64,000 nt of DNA from Thermodesulfobacteriota bacterium (GCA_030583865.1 CP129479.1:1190744-1254743), one strand, 5' to 3'. Shown: positions 17,639-26,295, counted from the first letter of the stretch. The notes: generated by a model from the sequence alone, not told the origin. A program made the numbers and translations.

Positions 17639-18409
17639 ATGAAAAGGGCTTTTGAGACGGCCCGGATAAGGGCCGTTTTTTCGTCTCTCCTCCTGGCGTT
17701 AGTCATAGCCGGGTTTTCGGGGTGCGCGACCGCCCCGGAGGTCTATAAGAGGGACGCTGCCGAGCTCTATAATTCCGGCATGCAGGCCTATCTCGGCGGC
17801 AGGCTGGAAGAGGCCGACAAGAGCTTCAGGTCCCTCCTCGAGGACCATCCGATGAGCCCGTATTCCACCGAGGCCGAACTCCTCCTGGGAGACGTCAGCT
17901 ACGCGATGGAGAATTACGAGGACGCCAGCGCCTATTACGCCAATTTCATCGCGCTCCGCCCGGCCCACGCCAGGGCGTCTTACGCGCTCTTCCAGAAGGG
18001 CATGAGCCACATGAAGGAGGTGCTCTCCCTCGACAGGGACCAGACCTCGACGAGAAAGGCCCTGTTCGCTTTCGAAGACCTCATTGCCGCATACCCTGGT
18101 TCACCGTACGCGGAAAGGTCAATGGAGTTCATCGCGTTCCTCAGGGGGCGGCTCGCCGAGAGGGAATTCTACGTCGCCAGCTTTTATTTCAAGAAGAAGA
18201 ACTACAAGGGCTCGCTCGGCCGGCTGAGGGACATACTCGCCGAATACCCGGACGCAGGCATAACCGACAAGGCCCTTTTCTACATAGGCGAGTCCTATCT
18301 CAAGCTCGGCGAAAAGGGACTTGCCGAGGACGCCTTCTCCACTCTTCTGAAAAACTACCCGGAAAGCCCTTACGCAGGGGACGCTAAAAACAGGCTGCGC
18401 GCGGGATAG
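17639..18409 (+). CDS. bamD: Outer membrane assembly lipoprotein BamD (YfiO family)
   Basis: 256 residues from ATG 17639 (a GTG 17618 is in frame but would bury the signal peptide). Lipoprotein signal ends at the lipobox FSGC, giving an N-terminal lipidated Cys. TPR-like helical pairs follow: AAELYNSGMQAYLGGRLEEA, FRSLLEDHPMSPY, LLGDVSYAMENYEDA, FEDLIAAYPGSPYAE and LLKNYPESPYAGDA. The PxSPYA pattern is the BamD/YfiO hallmark. It belongs to the BAM complex that inserts beta-barrels. Confidence 0.9.
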   Translation: MKRAFETARIRAVFSSLLLALVIAGFSGCATAPEVYKRDAAELYNSGMQAYLGGRLEEADKSFRSLLEDHPMSPYSTEAELLLGDVSYAMENYEDASAYYANFIALRPAHARASYALFQKGMSHMKEVLSLDRDQTSTRKALFAFEDLIAAYPGSPYAERSMEFIAFLRGRLAEREFYVASFYFKKKNYKGSLGRLRDILAEYPDAGITDKALFYIGESYLKLGEKGLAEDAFSTLLKNYPESPYAGDAKNRLRAG

Positions 18410-18444
18410 CCGCTCAGCTGACAAAAAACATCGATAATATCGTT

Positions 18445-18559
18445 CAGTCTGCTCAAAAAGCGCAGGATGCAAGCAGCCGAAAAAGAGGAATGGGCCGTGT
18501 TTCTGTACGTCGGGCCCGTTTTTGAAGGCTGGCACTCAAGTGCTTAATAAGCAGGCTGT
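18445..18559. repeat. Degenerate family A-like repeat
   Basis: CAGTCTGCTCAAAAAG at 18445 resembles the left end of family A. GAGGAATG and CTGTACGTC inside and GCAGGCTG at the far edge echo its interior and end, but both arms have decayed. It occupies most of the bamD-TPR gap. Confidence 0.35.
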
Positions 18560-18569
18560 CAGGAGGAAT

Positions 18570-19286
18570 ATGGAAAAGGGCTGGCAGCATGAATACGACC
18601 TCGGCAAAAAAGCGTTCGAAGAGAGGGACTACGAGGAGGCGCTCGCCCGCCTCGAGAAGGTGGCTGCGGAGAAGACCGCCTTCGCCGACGTGCACAACAT
18701 GCTCGGGCTCGTTTACTACAACGCGTCCAGGCACGAGGACGCCATAGCGGCGTTCCGGAAGGCCATCGAAATAAACCCGAACTACACCGAGGCCTCGCTC
18801 AATCTCGCGGTCGTCTATAACGAGCTCGGCAGGTTCGATAAATCGGCCGAGGTCTACACGCTCGCGAAGCAGGCAAGGCAGGACGCGCATTCCTACCTGG
18901 ACCCGTTTGTGAAGGGCAAGCTCGCCAACATGCACTCGAACCTCGCACGCATCTATAAAGACCTGGGCTTCTACGCCGAGGCGGTAGAGGAGTACAGGAA
19001 GGCCCTCAGGCTCAGGCCCGAGTTCGCTGACATAAGGACGAGCCTCGGCGTTTCGTTGAGGGACATGAGGGACTTTGACGCCGCCGTTACGGAGCTTAAG
19101 GAGGCCGTAAGGCTGAACCCCTCGTACCCTGATTCGAGAATTCAGCTCGGGCTCACCTATTACGCCGTGGGGCGGCGCGAGGACGCCGGGACCGAGTGGC
19201 AGGGCGTGCTCCGCGACCACCCGGACCACAGGATGGCACGGATGTACATGAACCTCCTGCTTGCGCCTGCCCGGAAACCGGAGTGA
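18570..19286 (+). CDS. TPR-repeat protein
   Basis: 238 residues made of about five or six tetratricopeptide repeats, for example VHNMLGLVYYNASRHEDAIA, AFRKAIEINPNYTEASLNLA, MHSNLARIYKDLGFYAEAVE and IRTSLGVSLRDMRDFDAAV. No signal peptide is visible, so it is probably cytoplasmic. ATG 18570 has AGGAGG three bases upstream. A TTG at 18522 is also in frame but lies in repeat-like DNA. The protein partner cannot be inferred; downstream of bamD a role in envelope assembly is possible but unproven. Confidence 0.8.
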   Translation: MEKGWQHEYDLGKKAFEERDYEEALARLEKVAAEKTAFADVHNMLGLVYYNASRHEDAIAAFRKAIEINPNYTEASLNLAVVYNELGRFDKSAEVYTLAKQARQDAHSYLDPFVKGKLANMHSNLARIYKDLGFYAEAVEEYRKALRLRPEFADIRTSLGVSLRDMRDFDAAVTELKEAVRLNPSYPDSRIQLGLTYYAVGRREDAGTEWQGVLRDHPDHRMARMYMNLLLAPARKPE

Positions 19287-19325
19287 CAAGCAACGGCGTT
19301 TTGCCGGATGTGAATGGGCGTAAAT

Positions 19326-19355
19326 AAAAGGCCCCCGTGAATACGGGGGCCTTTT
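19326..19355. terminator. Bidirectional terminator between convergent genes
   Basis: AAAAGGCCCCCGT / ACGGGGGCCTTTT, a perfect stem with a 4-base loop, A-tract on the left and T-tract on the right. It serves the TPR gene (+) and the ZraP-like gene (-). Confidence 0.95.
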
Positions 19356-19373
19356 AAATTGTCCAGGCGCTTA

Positions 19374-19871
19374 TTACCGCTTCCAGCCGTGCCCGTCCCC
19401 GGCAAGGACCGATGCGTCGAACTCCAGCTTCTGCTCAGGCGTAAGGAGGCTCCTGACCTTTATCATGTGGTCGTATTTGGTCTCGAGGGATTTTGCCTTG
19501 AGCCCGGATATCTCCGAGGCGAGCCTCGATATCGCCTTCCTGTCCGGGTTGTCTGAGGCGACCTCTTTTCTTATGTCCGTTTCCTTAAGCTCCAGCGCGG
19601 CCTTAAGCGAGGCGAGCTCCTTTTTGAGCTCCACCTTGAGGCGCTTCACTTCGGTCTTCTGCTCGCCGGTAAGGTCCTTTATCCATTGCTTGCCGCCGTG
19701 CTTGTGGTCCTTGTGCTTGCCTTCGCATCCTGCATGCTCTTTTTTATGATATTCCTTATGATGTTCCTTGCCGTGCGTTCCAGGCTCGGCGTGCACGACA
19801 GACGCCGCGAGTGTCCCTGCCGTGAGGAGCGCGGCCAGCATAACCAGTGGTTTTCTTGCCGATAGTCTCAT
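19374..19871 (-). CDS. ZraP/Spy-like periplasmic metal-responsive protein, His-rich
   Basis: 165 residues with a signal peptide (MRLSARKPLVMLAALLTAGTLAASVVHA). A His-rich stretch at about 33-60 (GKEHHKEYHKKEH, GKHKDHKHGGK) likely binds zinc, copper or nickel. Two LTxEQ motifs (LTGEQKTEV, LTPEQKLEFD) frame a long helical region, as in Spy/CpxP/ZraP chaperones. It lies last in a minus-strand run behind the ECF sigma, anti-sigma and CnrX-like genes, separated from them by a family B repeat, and is probably a target or partner of that envelope metal-stress system (inference). Confidence 0.75.
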   Translation of the reverse strand: MRLSARKPLVMLAALLTAGTLAASVVHAEPGTHGKEHHKEYHKKEHAGCEGKHKDHKHGGKQWIKDLTGEQKTEVKRLKVELKKELASLKAALELKETDIRKEVASDNPDRKAISRLASEISGLKAKSLETKYDHMIKVRSLLTPEQKLEFDASVLAGDGHGWKR

Positions 19872-19892
19872 TCTCTTCCCTTGCCTCCTTAA

Positions 19893-20034
19893 GGCAACCT
19901 CTAAAAATTGATCTTTTCCCCGGACTCTGTGTCAGGCCGTTAATAAAAATGCTCACATATTGACATATATGCTCCGCTTTTTATTCCCGGCCTTCCTTGA
20001 TTGCGGGAAAAATTTCTAATTTTTCGAGGTTGCC
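19893..20034. repeat. Family B palindromic repeat, copy 1
   Basis: GGCAACCTCTAAAAATT at 19893 and TTCTAATTTTTCGAGGTTGCC ending at 20034 are inverted ends. The interior holds TTTTCCCCGGACTC and TTATTCCCGGCCTTCC, both seen in other copies. It fills the gap between the ZraP-like and CnrX-like genes and its end forms the stop region of the latter. Confidence 0.8.
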
Positions 20035-20528
20035 TAATTGAGTGTTCCGGGCGAAGTGTGCGCCCGTTTCCATTGCCTCTCGGCCATCCGCTTTTCCATC
20101 CTCTTCTCGAGGAGCTCTATATACCTTTCCTGCTGGTCCCTGTCGAGGACCGCCTTTTCCCTCAGCATGTGCTCGATCGCCTGGGCTTCGATCATGCCCT
20201 GTACCTTGCCTATCCCGGCGAGCGAGGCGTTTATGGAAGCCATGTCAGGCTCCTCCTCCCTGAGGAGCCTGAATATCTGCCTCCTTTTTTCCGCAAGCTC
20301 GCCGTGCGATGCCAGTATCGACGCCCTGAATTTTTCGTTCTCTTCCTTGAACAACGCCTTCTGCTCGGGAGTGAGCTTGAGTTTCTCAGAAACCGCCTCG
20401 TGCCTTTTTTCGGCCTTGCCGAGGGAGGTCCCGCATTCCTTGAGGTAGAAAAAACCCGCCGCCCCGAGGATGGTTACGTTGAAGAGAAGCGATATGAAGA
20501 GTACGGGTTTCAGAAACCTACTGCCCAT
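20034..20528 (-). CDS. CnrX/NccX-like membrane-anchored periplasmic metal sensor
   Basis: 164 residues. One N-terminal membrane helix (about 7-28, no lipobox) followed by a long helical periplasmic domain of the metal-resistance (CnrX/ZraP) type with LTPEQKALFKEEN at 52-64. His43, His75, His120 and Met121 are candidate metal ligands; CnrX binds Ni/Co with similarly spaced His and Met. The gene overlaps the anti-sigma gene by 11 bases. By analogy with CnrYXH it would sense a periplasmic metal and release the sigma factor. No CnrCBA-type efflux pump is near. Confidence 0.68.
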   Translation of the reverse strand: MGSRFLKPVLFISLLFNVTILGAAGFFYLKECGTSLGKAEKRHEAVSEKLKLTPEQKALFKEENEKFRASILASHGELAEKRRQIFRLLREEEPDMASINASLAGIGKVQGMIEAQAIEHMLREKAVLDRDQQERYIELLEKRMEKRMAERQWKRAHTSPGTLN

Positions 20529-21021
20529 TGCCGTTCTCCTTTATTGACAGGTAGATGTCGCCCAGGGACTCGGGCGGCACGGGGCCGAGGTCTTCCGGCT
20601 GAACCGACGCCACGAGGCTTGAGTACGACTGTTCCAGGGCCGCGTTCTCGGCCCCGCTGGAAAAGAGGTTGTCCGAGAGCACCCCGGCCGAGTATATCCC
20701 GAGCGCCATAACGAATGCGGCAGCCGCGGCCTCCGCGAACTTGAGGCGTAGCGGCATGGCCCTGAACCAGCCGAACGCGCCCTCGTTCCCGGCGTCGAGC
20801 CCCTCGTCCCTGATCCTTTCCATCACCCCGGACGCGAAGCCAGGGGGCGCGCTGAACCTCGGGGCCGACCGGAGGGCGTCCCTGACCGCGGCGTGAACTC
20901 GGGCCTCCTCGGCGCACCCGGGGCACGAGCCCAGGTGCTCGACAAGCCCCTTCCGGACGCCGTCACCGGCGAGGCCGTCGAGATGTTCAGATAAGAGGTC
21001 CTTTGCACTTTTACAGTCCAT
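20518..21021 (-). CDS. Zinc-finger anti-sigma factor (transmembrane)
   Basis: 167 residues. N-terminal zf-HC2/ZAS domain with HLGSCPGC (His29, Cys33, Cys36) plus Cys3, which holds the partner sigma factor. A transmembrane helix at about 94-115 (FAEAAAAAFVMALGIYSAGVL) and a short periplasmic tail that could touch the CnrX-like protein. It begins 27 bases after the ECF gene and overlaps the next gene, the usual sigma/anti-sigma layout. Confidence 0.85.
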   Translation of the reverse strand: MDCKSAKDLLSEHLDGLAGDGVRKGLVEHLGSCPGCAEEARVHAAVRDALRSAPRFSAPPGFASGVMERIRDEGLDAGNEGAFGWFRAMPLRLKFAEAAAAAFVMALGIYSAGVLSDNLFSSGAENAALEQSYSSLVASVQPEDLGPVPPESLGDIYLSIKENGNGQ

Positions 21022-21048
21022 TTCAGCTCCTTGTAAATAACGACAGGC

Positions 21049-21618
21049 TTAACGGATTTGTTCCATTTGAGCGTGGAGAAGCCTCTTGAGCTCATCCCTC
21101 GCCCTCGATATCCTCGATTTAACGGTCCCTATCGAGACGCCTAACGCCTCGGAGATCTCCTCGTAGGAGAGCCCTTCCAGTTCGTAGAGCACGATGACGG
21201 CCCTGAGCTTCTCCGAAAGCCCTGCAATGGCCCTGGAAACAGCCTCAGCGGCCTTTTTGGATTCAAGCGCCGCCTCGGGGCCAGGGGAATCCGACGGGGG
21301 CTCAAGCGTGTATTCCTCGCCCTCGCGGCTCGTCGCGGCCAGCGAGACGTGGGCCGGTCTTCTCTTGTAGTCGAGGCAGGAGTTTACGGCGATGCGGGTT
21401 ATCCAGGCCTGGAAGCTCGGGGAGGGGGTGAACCTGTCGAGGTTACGGTAGGCCTTTACGAACGCGTCCTGTGCCGCGTCCTCCGCATCGGCAGGGCCGA
21501 GCATGTAGCGGCAGATGTTGTAGACCCTGTCCTGGTACTTCCTTACGAGGGCCTCGAACGCGGCGTTGTCGCCGGCCCTGGACCTCTCTATAAGAAGTAG
21601 CTCGTTATCATTGGTCAT
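21049..21618 (-). CDS. ECF (RpoE-like) RNA polymerase sigma factor
   Basis: 189 residues. Sigma region 2 with FEALVRKYQDRVYNICRYML, DAEDAAQDAFVKAYRNL and FQAWITRIAVNSCLDYKRR. Region 4 with LSEKLRAVIVLYELEGLSYEEI and ALGVSIGTVKSRISRARDEL. No region 3, so it is an ECF factor. It sits first in a run with its anti-sigma and a CnrX-like sensor. The preceding alaS has its own terminator, so this is a separate unit. A GGAAC element lies upstream, suggesting autoregulation. Confidence 0.93.
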   Translation of the reverse strand: MTNDNELLLIERSRAGDNAAFEALVRKYQDRVYNICRYMLGPADAEDAAQDAFVKAYRNLDRFTPSPSFQAWITRIAVNSCLDYKRRPAHVSLAATSREGEEYTLEPPSDSPGPEAALESKKAAEAVSRAIAGLSEKLRAVIVLYELEGLSYEEISEALGVSIGTVKSRISRARDELKRLLHAQMEQIR

Positions 21619-21636
21619 ACGCGCGCACTCTTACAA

Positions 21637-21664
21637 ATAACTCCGAGGCCCGGCATTTTGTTCC
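21637..21664 (-). promoter_or_regulatory. Possible ECF-type autoregulated promoter
   Basis: On the minus strand GGAAC (21664-21660), a 17-base spacer and AGTTAT (21642-21637), about 20 bases before the sigma ATG. GGAAC is the common -35 of RpoE-like ECF sigma factors. The -10 is less specific. Confidence 0.4.
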
Positions 21665-21786
21665 GTGGTGGAAGAAGTTCAGGTGCGTTTTCCCGGAGCC
21701 GGGCAGCAGAATATGCCTTGGGAGGTGCAGGGTCAGTGTGCGCGGTAACGCCCGGGTGTGCCGGTATGCCGAAATGTCAGGGCCGG

Positions 21787-21818
21787 AAAAAAAGCCGGGG
21801 AGCCTCAGAGCTCCCCGA
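21787..21818 (-). terminator. Intrinsic terminator of alaS
   Basis: On the minus strand CGGGGAGC, loop TCTGA, GGCTCCCCGG then TTTTTTT. The 5' arm overlaps the alaS stop codon. It separates alaS from the ECF operon. Confidence 0.88.
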
Positions 21819-24441
21819 CGGTCTTGTACGCCTCTTCCAGGGCCTCGTTTATCCTAGCGGCTTCAGGCCCTCCGGCCTGCGCCATGTCCGGCTTGCCGCC
21901 GCCCTTGCCGCCGATTATCGGCGCAAGCCTCTTTATTATCTCTCCCGCGCTGTAGCGCCCCGTGAGGTCCCTTGTGACTGCCGCAAGGAGCACGGCCTTC
22001 GAGTCCTCTTCTGCGGCGAGCACCACTATGCCTGAGCCGAGCTTCTGCCTGAGGGTGTCGGCCATCTCGCGGAGCTCCTTGCCGCCCCCGGCGACCTTTG
22101 CCGCCAGCACTGTTACGCCGTCGACCTTCCGCGCGGCATCCATGAGCTCTCCCGCAGCCCCGGCCTTTTCCCTGCTGCGGAGGCGTTCGATCTCACGCTC
22201 GAGCGCACGCTCTTCTTCGAACATCTTCCTTACCTTCTCTGGCACTCCGGCGGGCGGCACCTTTAACGCCTGCGACGCCTCCCTGAGCGCTTCTTCCGCC
22301 TGGTTCACGTATTCGAGGGCCGACTCGCCCGTAACGGCCTCTATCCTCCGCACGCCCGCGGCTACAGAGCCCTCTCCCGTTATCTTTATCATGCCTATGT
22401 CGCCGGTCCTCCGGGCGTGGGTGCCGCCGCAGAGCTCCGCGCTCACGCCCGGCACCTGCACCATACGGACCAGGTCGCCGTATTTTTCGCCGAAGAAGGC
22501 GAGAGCGCCCCTCTGTACAGCCTCGTCATAGGTCAGTACCTCGGTCAGCACCGCCTTGTTGGAAAGGACCGCTCTGTTGGCCTCCCGCTCGATATCGCGG
22601 ATGAGCTCGGGCCCGAGCTGCTCGAAGTGGCTGAAATCGAACCTGAAGCCCCTCGGGGAGACGAGCGAGCCGGCCTGCCTAACGTGCTCGCCGACCTTTC
22701 TCCTCAGGACGGCATGGAGGATGTGGGTGGCCGTGTGGTTTCTCCGCGTCGCGTCTCGCGCCTCGACGTCAATAGCAAGCTCGGCGGTGTCGTCCACGTT
22801 TATCGTGCCTTCCTCGACCGTGCAGTAATGGACGATAACGCCGTTTATGGGCCTTCTCGTCCCGTTCACCCTGAGGGTGAAGCCCTTGCCGACGATAACG
22901 CCGGTATCCCCGGCCTGGCCGCCGGATTCGGCGTAGAAGGGCGTTTCTCCGGTTATGACCTCGACCTCGTCGCCGTGGTAGGCGGCGTCTACGGTCGCGC
23001 CTTCTTTTATGAGGCAGAGCACGTTCGATGAGACCGCGTCCATGTGGTAGCCGACGAACTCTGATTTTAGGCCAGAGTTCGCGAGGCCCTTATAGAGCTC
23101 CTGGGAGGACTCCCTGCCTTCGAGCCCCTTCCACGAGGCCCGGGCCATCTTCCTCTGCTCTTCCATGAGGCGGTTGAAGCCATCCTCGTCGATCGAGAAG
23201 CCCTCGTGCCTCACGATATCGGCCGTAAGGTCGACCGGGAAACCGAAGGTGTCGTAAAGCCTGAATGCGACGTCTCCGGGCACCACCTTGCCGCCAAGCT
23301 CCCTTAATGCCGCGATCTCCTGGTCGAGCAGAGTCAGGCCCCTTTCGAGCGTTTCGAAGAAGCGCTCCTCCTCGCCCCTGGTCGCCCTCGCAACGAGGTC
23401 CGCGGCCTTCACGACCTCGGGATATGCCTCGCCCATCGACTCGACGACAGCGGCGTTGACCCTGTAGAGGAAAGGCTCGGTGAGGCCAAGGAACCTGCCG
23501 TGGCGTGCGGCCCGCCTGATTATCCTCCTGAGCACGTAGCCACGGCCCTCGTTGCTCGGCAGCACCCCGTCGGCCATGAGGAAGGTGACCGCACGCGAGT
23601 GGTCGGCTATGGCCCTTATCGAAACGTCGGTCTCCGGGTTGGAGCCGTATTTAACCGAAGAGAGCTCCTCTATCATGGCGATTATGCGTTCGAAGAGGTC
23701 GCTGTCGTAGTTGTTGAGCTTTCCCTGGACAACGGCAGTGAGGCGCTCAAGTCCCATGCCGGTATCTATGCAGGGTTTTGGAAGGGGAGTGAGCTTACCC
23801 TCAGCGCTCCTGTCGTACTGCATGAAGACGAGGTTCCATATCTCGAGATACCTGTCGCAGTCGCAGCCGACAGCGCATTCTGGCCTGCCGCAGCCGGCTT
23901 CCGGGCCCTGGTCTATGAGTATCTCGGAGCAGGGGCCGCAAGGGCCGGTATCGCCCATTGACCAGAAGTTGTCCTTCTCCCCGAGCCTCACGATCCGCTC
24001 CTTGGGAAGGCCCGAGACCTTCTTCCATATCTCCTCGGCCTCCTGGTCGGTCTCGAAGACTGTTACCCAGAGCCTCTCCTTGGGGAGGCCCATCTCGCGG
24101 GTAAGAAAGTCCCACGCGTACTCTATGGCGCCCTCCTTGAAGTAGTCACCGAAGGAGAAGTTGCCGAGCATCTCGAAAAAGGTGTGGTGGCGGGCGGTCC
24201 TGCCGACGTTTTCGAGGTCGTTGTGCTTGCCGCCGGCCCTCATGCACCTCTGGCAAGAGGCGGCCCTTGCATAGTCCCGGGTTTCCTCCTCCAGGAAGAC
24301 GCCCTTGAACTGGACCATGCCGGCGTTCGTGAAAAGGAGCGTCGGGTCGCCCTCAGGCACGAGGCCCGAAGAGGGCACGACCGTGTGCCCCTTTTTGGCG
24401 AAGAAATCAAGAAAGCGCTTTCTTATCTCCGAAGACTTCAT
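21805..24441 (-). CDS. alaS: Alanine-tRNA ligase
   Basis: 878 residues, full length. The N-terminal class II catalytic core has SSGLVPEGDPTLLFTNAGMVQF and GDTGPCGPCSEI. The editing domain has the zinc ligands HTATHILH and CGGTHARRTGDIG. The C-terminal C-Ala domain carries GGGKPDMAQAGG. All sites look intact. It follows recX on the same strand with a 140-base leader that contains an extended -10 promoter and a hairpin. Confidence 0.97.
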   Translation of the reverse strand: MKSSEIRKRFLDFFAKKGHTVVPSSGLVPEGDPTLLFTNAGMVQFKGVFLEEETRDYARAASCQRCMRAGGKHNDLENVGRTARHHTFFEMLGNFSFGDYFKEGAIEYAWDFLTREMGLPKERLWVTVFETDQEAEEIWKKVSGLPKERIVRLGEKDNFWSMGDTGPCGPCSEILIDQGPEAGCGRPECAVGCDCDRYLEIWNLVFMQYDRSAEGKLTPLPKPCIDTGMGLERLTAVVQGKLNNYDSDLFERIIAMIEELSSVKYGSNPETDVSIRAIADHSRAVTFLMADGVLPSNEGRGYVLRRIIRRAARHGRFLGLTEPFLYRVNAAVVESMGEAYPEVVKAADLVARATRGEEERFFETLERGLTLLDQEIAALRELGGKVVPGDVAFRLYDTFGFPVDLTADIVRHEGFSIDEDGFNRLMEEQRKMARASWKGLEGRESSQELYKGLANSGLKSEFVGYHMDAVSSNVLCLIKEGATVDAAYHGDEVEVITGETPFYAESGGQAGDTGVIVGKGFTLRVNGTRRPINGVIVHYCTVEEGTINVDDTAELAIDVEARDATRRNHTATHILHAVLRRKVGEHVRQAGSLVSPRGFRFDFSHFEQLGPELIRDIEREANRAVLSNKAVLTEVLTYDEAVQRGALAFFGEKYGDLVRMVQVPGVSAELCGGTHARRTGDIGMIKITGEGSVAAGVRRIEAVTGESALEYVNQAEEALREASQALKVPPAGVPEKVRKMFEEERALEREIERLRSREKAGAAGELMDAARKVDGVTVLAAKVAGGGKELREMADTLRQKLGSGIVVLAAEEDSKAVLLAAVTRDLTGRYSAGEIIKRLAPIIGGKGGGKPDMAQAGGPEAARINEALEEAYKTVGEL

Positions 24442-24498
24442 CTTTCATCTTTCCGAAAATGAAATTTTTTCAGGTGAAAAGTTCCAACTGGAAAACAA

Positions 24499-24523
24499 GG
24501 CAATCTCAAAATTGGAGATTGCC
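24499..24523 (-). terminator. Hairpin in the recX-alaS gap
   Basis: GGCAATCTC / GAGATTGCC, a 9-bp perfect stem, followed on the minus strand by TTGTTTTCC. It may terminate recX transcripts or act in the alaS leader. It resembles the ends of family B. Confidence 0.5.
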
Positions 24524-24584
24524 CCGTTTTTCCCGTTACTACTCGGAGTTGTGGAAAAGATCGATTTTAGAAGTATGCACAAGT

Positions 24585-24593
24585 ATTATAACA
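24585..24593 (-). promoter_or_regulatory. Extended -10 promoter of alaS
   Basis: On the minus strand TGTTATAAT (TG-N-TATAAT), a full extended -10. The -35 region (ATGATT) is weak. It lies just after the recX stop codon. Confidence 0.5.
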
Positions 24594-24605
24594 CGCCTTC
24601 AGGGC

Positions 24606-25088
24606 CTAATCATCCGAGGGGAGGCCGCCCAGCGCCTGCATTATGGCGGCTGTCGAAAACCCCCTTGCCCGGAGGTGCCTGAAGGCTTTTTCCCTGGCCC
24701 TGGGGCCGGTTTCCCTGCTGTTCCTCTTGAGCCAGCGCCTGTAGGCTTCGCGGGCCGAATCTTCCTCGGGCGCGCACCCGGCCAGGGCGGATTTAATCAA
24801 GCTTTCCTCAACGCCCCTTGAGGCGAGGTCGCGGGCTATCCTGGCCGGGCCCCAAGCCTTGTGCCTTGAGCGTGATTCCGCCAGGCCCCTTGCAAAACGT
24901 TCGTCGTCGAGGAGGCCGGCTAGAAGGAGGTACTCGATTGTCCTGTCGACCTCGCCGCGGTCGAACCCCTTCTGAAGGAGTTTCGATTCCAGCTCCCGGA
25001 CGCTCCTCTGCCTTACTGACAGCAGCCTGAATGCCGCCTGGGCGGCATCCTTGCTCCCGCCTTCCTTCCTCTCCGTCTTCGCTTTCAT
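24606..25088 (-). CDS. recX: RecA regulator RecX
   Basis: 160 residues from ATG 25088 (an in-frame GTG at 25094 is possible). Three-helix RecX repeats: AAFRLLSVRQRSVRELESKL, YLLLAGLLDDERFARGLAES, and later REKAFRHLRARGFSTAAI. RecX binds RecA filaments and limits or modulates them. recA lies two genes upstream with pilT in between, an unusual insertion into the common recA-recX pair. Confidence 0.9.
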   Translation of the reverse strand: MKAKTERKEGGSKDAAQAAFRLLSVRQRSVRELESKLLQKGFDRGEVDRTIEYLLLAGLLDDERFARGLAESRSRHKAWGPARIARDLASRGVEESLIKSALAGCAPEEDSAREAYRRWLKRNSRETGPRAREKAFRHLRARGFSTAAIMQALGGLPSDD

Positions 25089-25125
25089 TGGCACATGGCG
25101 AGGGGAGGTGGTGCCGCGCGCAAGC

Positions 25126-26295
25126 TCAGAACCTCTCTATGTCCGGAGGCGCGGCCGGGGCGGCCCCGCCGTCTTTTTCGTTCTTCTCGAAGTCCTTCCA
25201 GCCCATGTCGCTCGTTCCGGAGACGCCCTTCACCTTGAGCTCGAAATCGGCCGGGTTGCTGGCCTGCATGAGCGCCTCTTCATAGGTGATGAGCCCCTTG
25301 TTGAGGAGCGACAGTATCGACTGGTCGAAGGTCTGCATCCCGTAGGTGGTGAAGCCCTTGGATATGGCGTCCGAAATGTCCTTGGTCTTCTCCTTGTCCT
25401 CGATGCACTCCCTTATGCGGGCCGTGGTGACCATGACCTCTACCGCCGGGACGCGCCCCTTGCCGTCCTTCGTGGGTATGAGCCTCTGCGAGATTATGGC
25501 CTTTATGACCCCGGCGAGCTGTATCCTTATCTGCTTCTGCTGGTACGGCGGGAAGACCGATACTATCCTGTTGACCGTCTCCATGGCGTCTATCGTGTGG
25601 AGGGTCGAGAGGACGAGGTGGCCAGTCTCTGCGGCGGTCAGGGCAATCTCTATGGTTTCGAGGTCCCTCATCTCGCCGACCATGATGACGTCCGGGTCCT
25701 GCCTGAGCGCGCCTCTTAGCGCCTCGGAGAAGCCGGGAGCGTCGACCCCTATCTCCCTCTGGTTTATGATGCACCTCTTGTCCCTGTGGAGGAACTCGAT
25801 AGGGTCCTCGACGGTGATTATATGGCACGATTTCTGGCTGTTTACCTGGTCGAGGACCGAGGCCAGGGTGGTGGATTTTCCGCTCCCGGTAACGCCGGTG
25901 ACAAGCACGAGCCCCCTCACTTCGTTGGCTATGGTGTGGAGGACCTTGGGGAGGTTGAGCTCGTCGAAGCTCTGTATCTTTATGGGGATGACCCTCAAGA
26001 CTATTCCGACCGCGCCCCTCTGCTGGAAGACGTTGACCCTGAACCTTCCCAGGCCGGGGACGCTGTACGCCATGTCTATCTGGTGGTTCTGGCGGAAGGT
26101 CTCCTTCTGGACCTCGTTCATTATCCGCATCGCTGCCCTGGATATCTCGTCGGGGGCTAGCCTCTCGTGGTTCTTTATCGGGAGGAGCGAGCCGTGGACG
26201 CGGAGTATGGGGGGCACTCCGGCCTTGAGGTGCACGTCCGAGGCCTTGCTCTTTACCGCGACGTTCAGAATGGAACTCAGGTCTATTTCGGCCAT
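25126..26295 (-). CDS. pilT: Type IV pilus retraction ATPase PilT
   Basis: 389 residues. N-terminal PAS-like domain (SKASDVHLKAGVPPILRVHG), then Walker A GVTGSGKSTT, Asp box ITVEDPIEF, Walker B DPDVIMVGEMRD and His box TGHLVLSTLHT. It powers pilus retraction for twitching. The C-terminus (YGMQTFDQSILSLL) is typical of PilT, though the usual AIRNLIRE motif is replaced by DISDAISKGF, so a PilU-like or paralogous role is possible. Its ATG overlaps the recA stop (TAATG), so it is coupled to recA. Confidence 0.9.
   Translation of the reverse strand: MAEIDLSSILNVAVKSKASDVHLKAGVPPILRVHGSLLPIKNHERLAPDEISRAAMRIMNEVQKETFRQNHQIDMAYSVPGLGRFRVNVFQQRGAVGIVLRVIPIKIQSFDELNLPKVLHTIANEVRGLVLVTGVTGSGKSTTLASVLDQVNSQKSCHIITVEDPIEFLHRDKRCIINQREIGVDAPGFSEALRGALRQDPDVIMVGEMRDLETIEIALTAAETGHLVLSTLHTIDAMETVNRIVSVFPPYQQKQIRIQLAGVIKAIISQRLIPTKDGKGRVPAVEVMVTTARIRECIEDKEKTKDISDAISKGFTTYGMQTFDQSILSLLNKGLITYEEALMQASNPADFELKVKGVSGTSDMGWKDFEKNEKDGGAAPAAPPDIERF

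Noticed and set aside
18533-18552. Possible sigma-54 site TGGCACTCAAGTGCTT before the TPR gene
   Set aside because: The GG-to-GC distance is 9 rather than 10 bases and the -12 element lacks TTGC.
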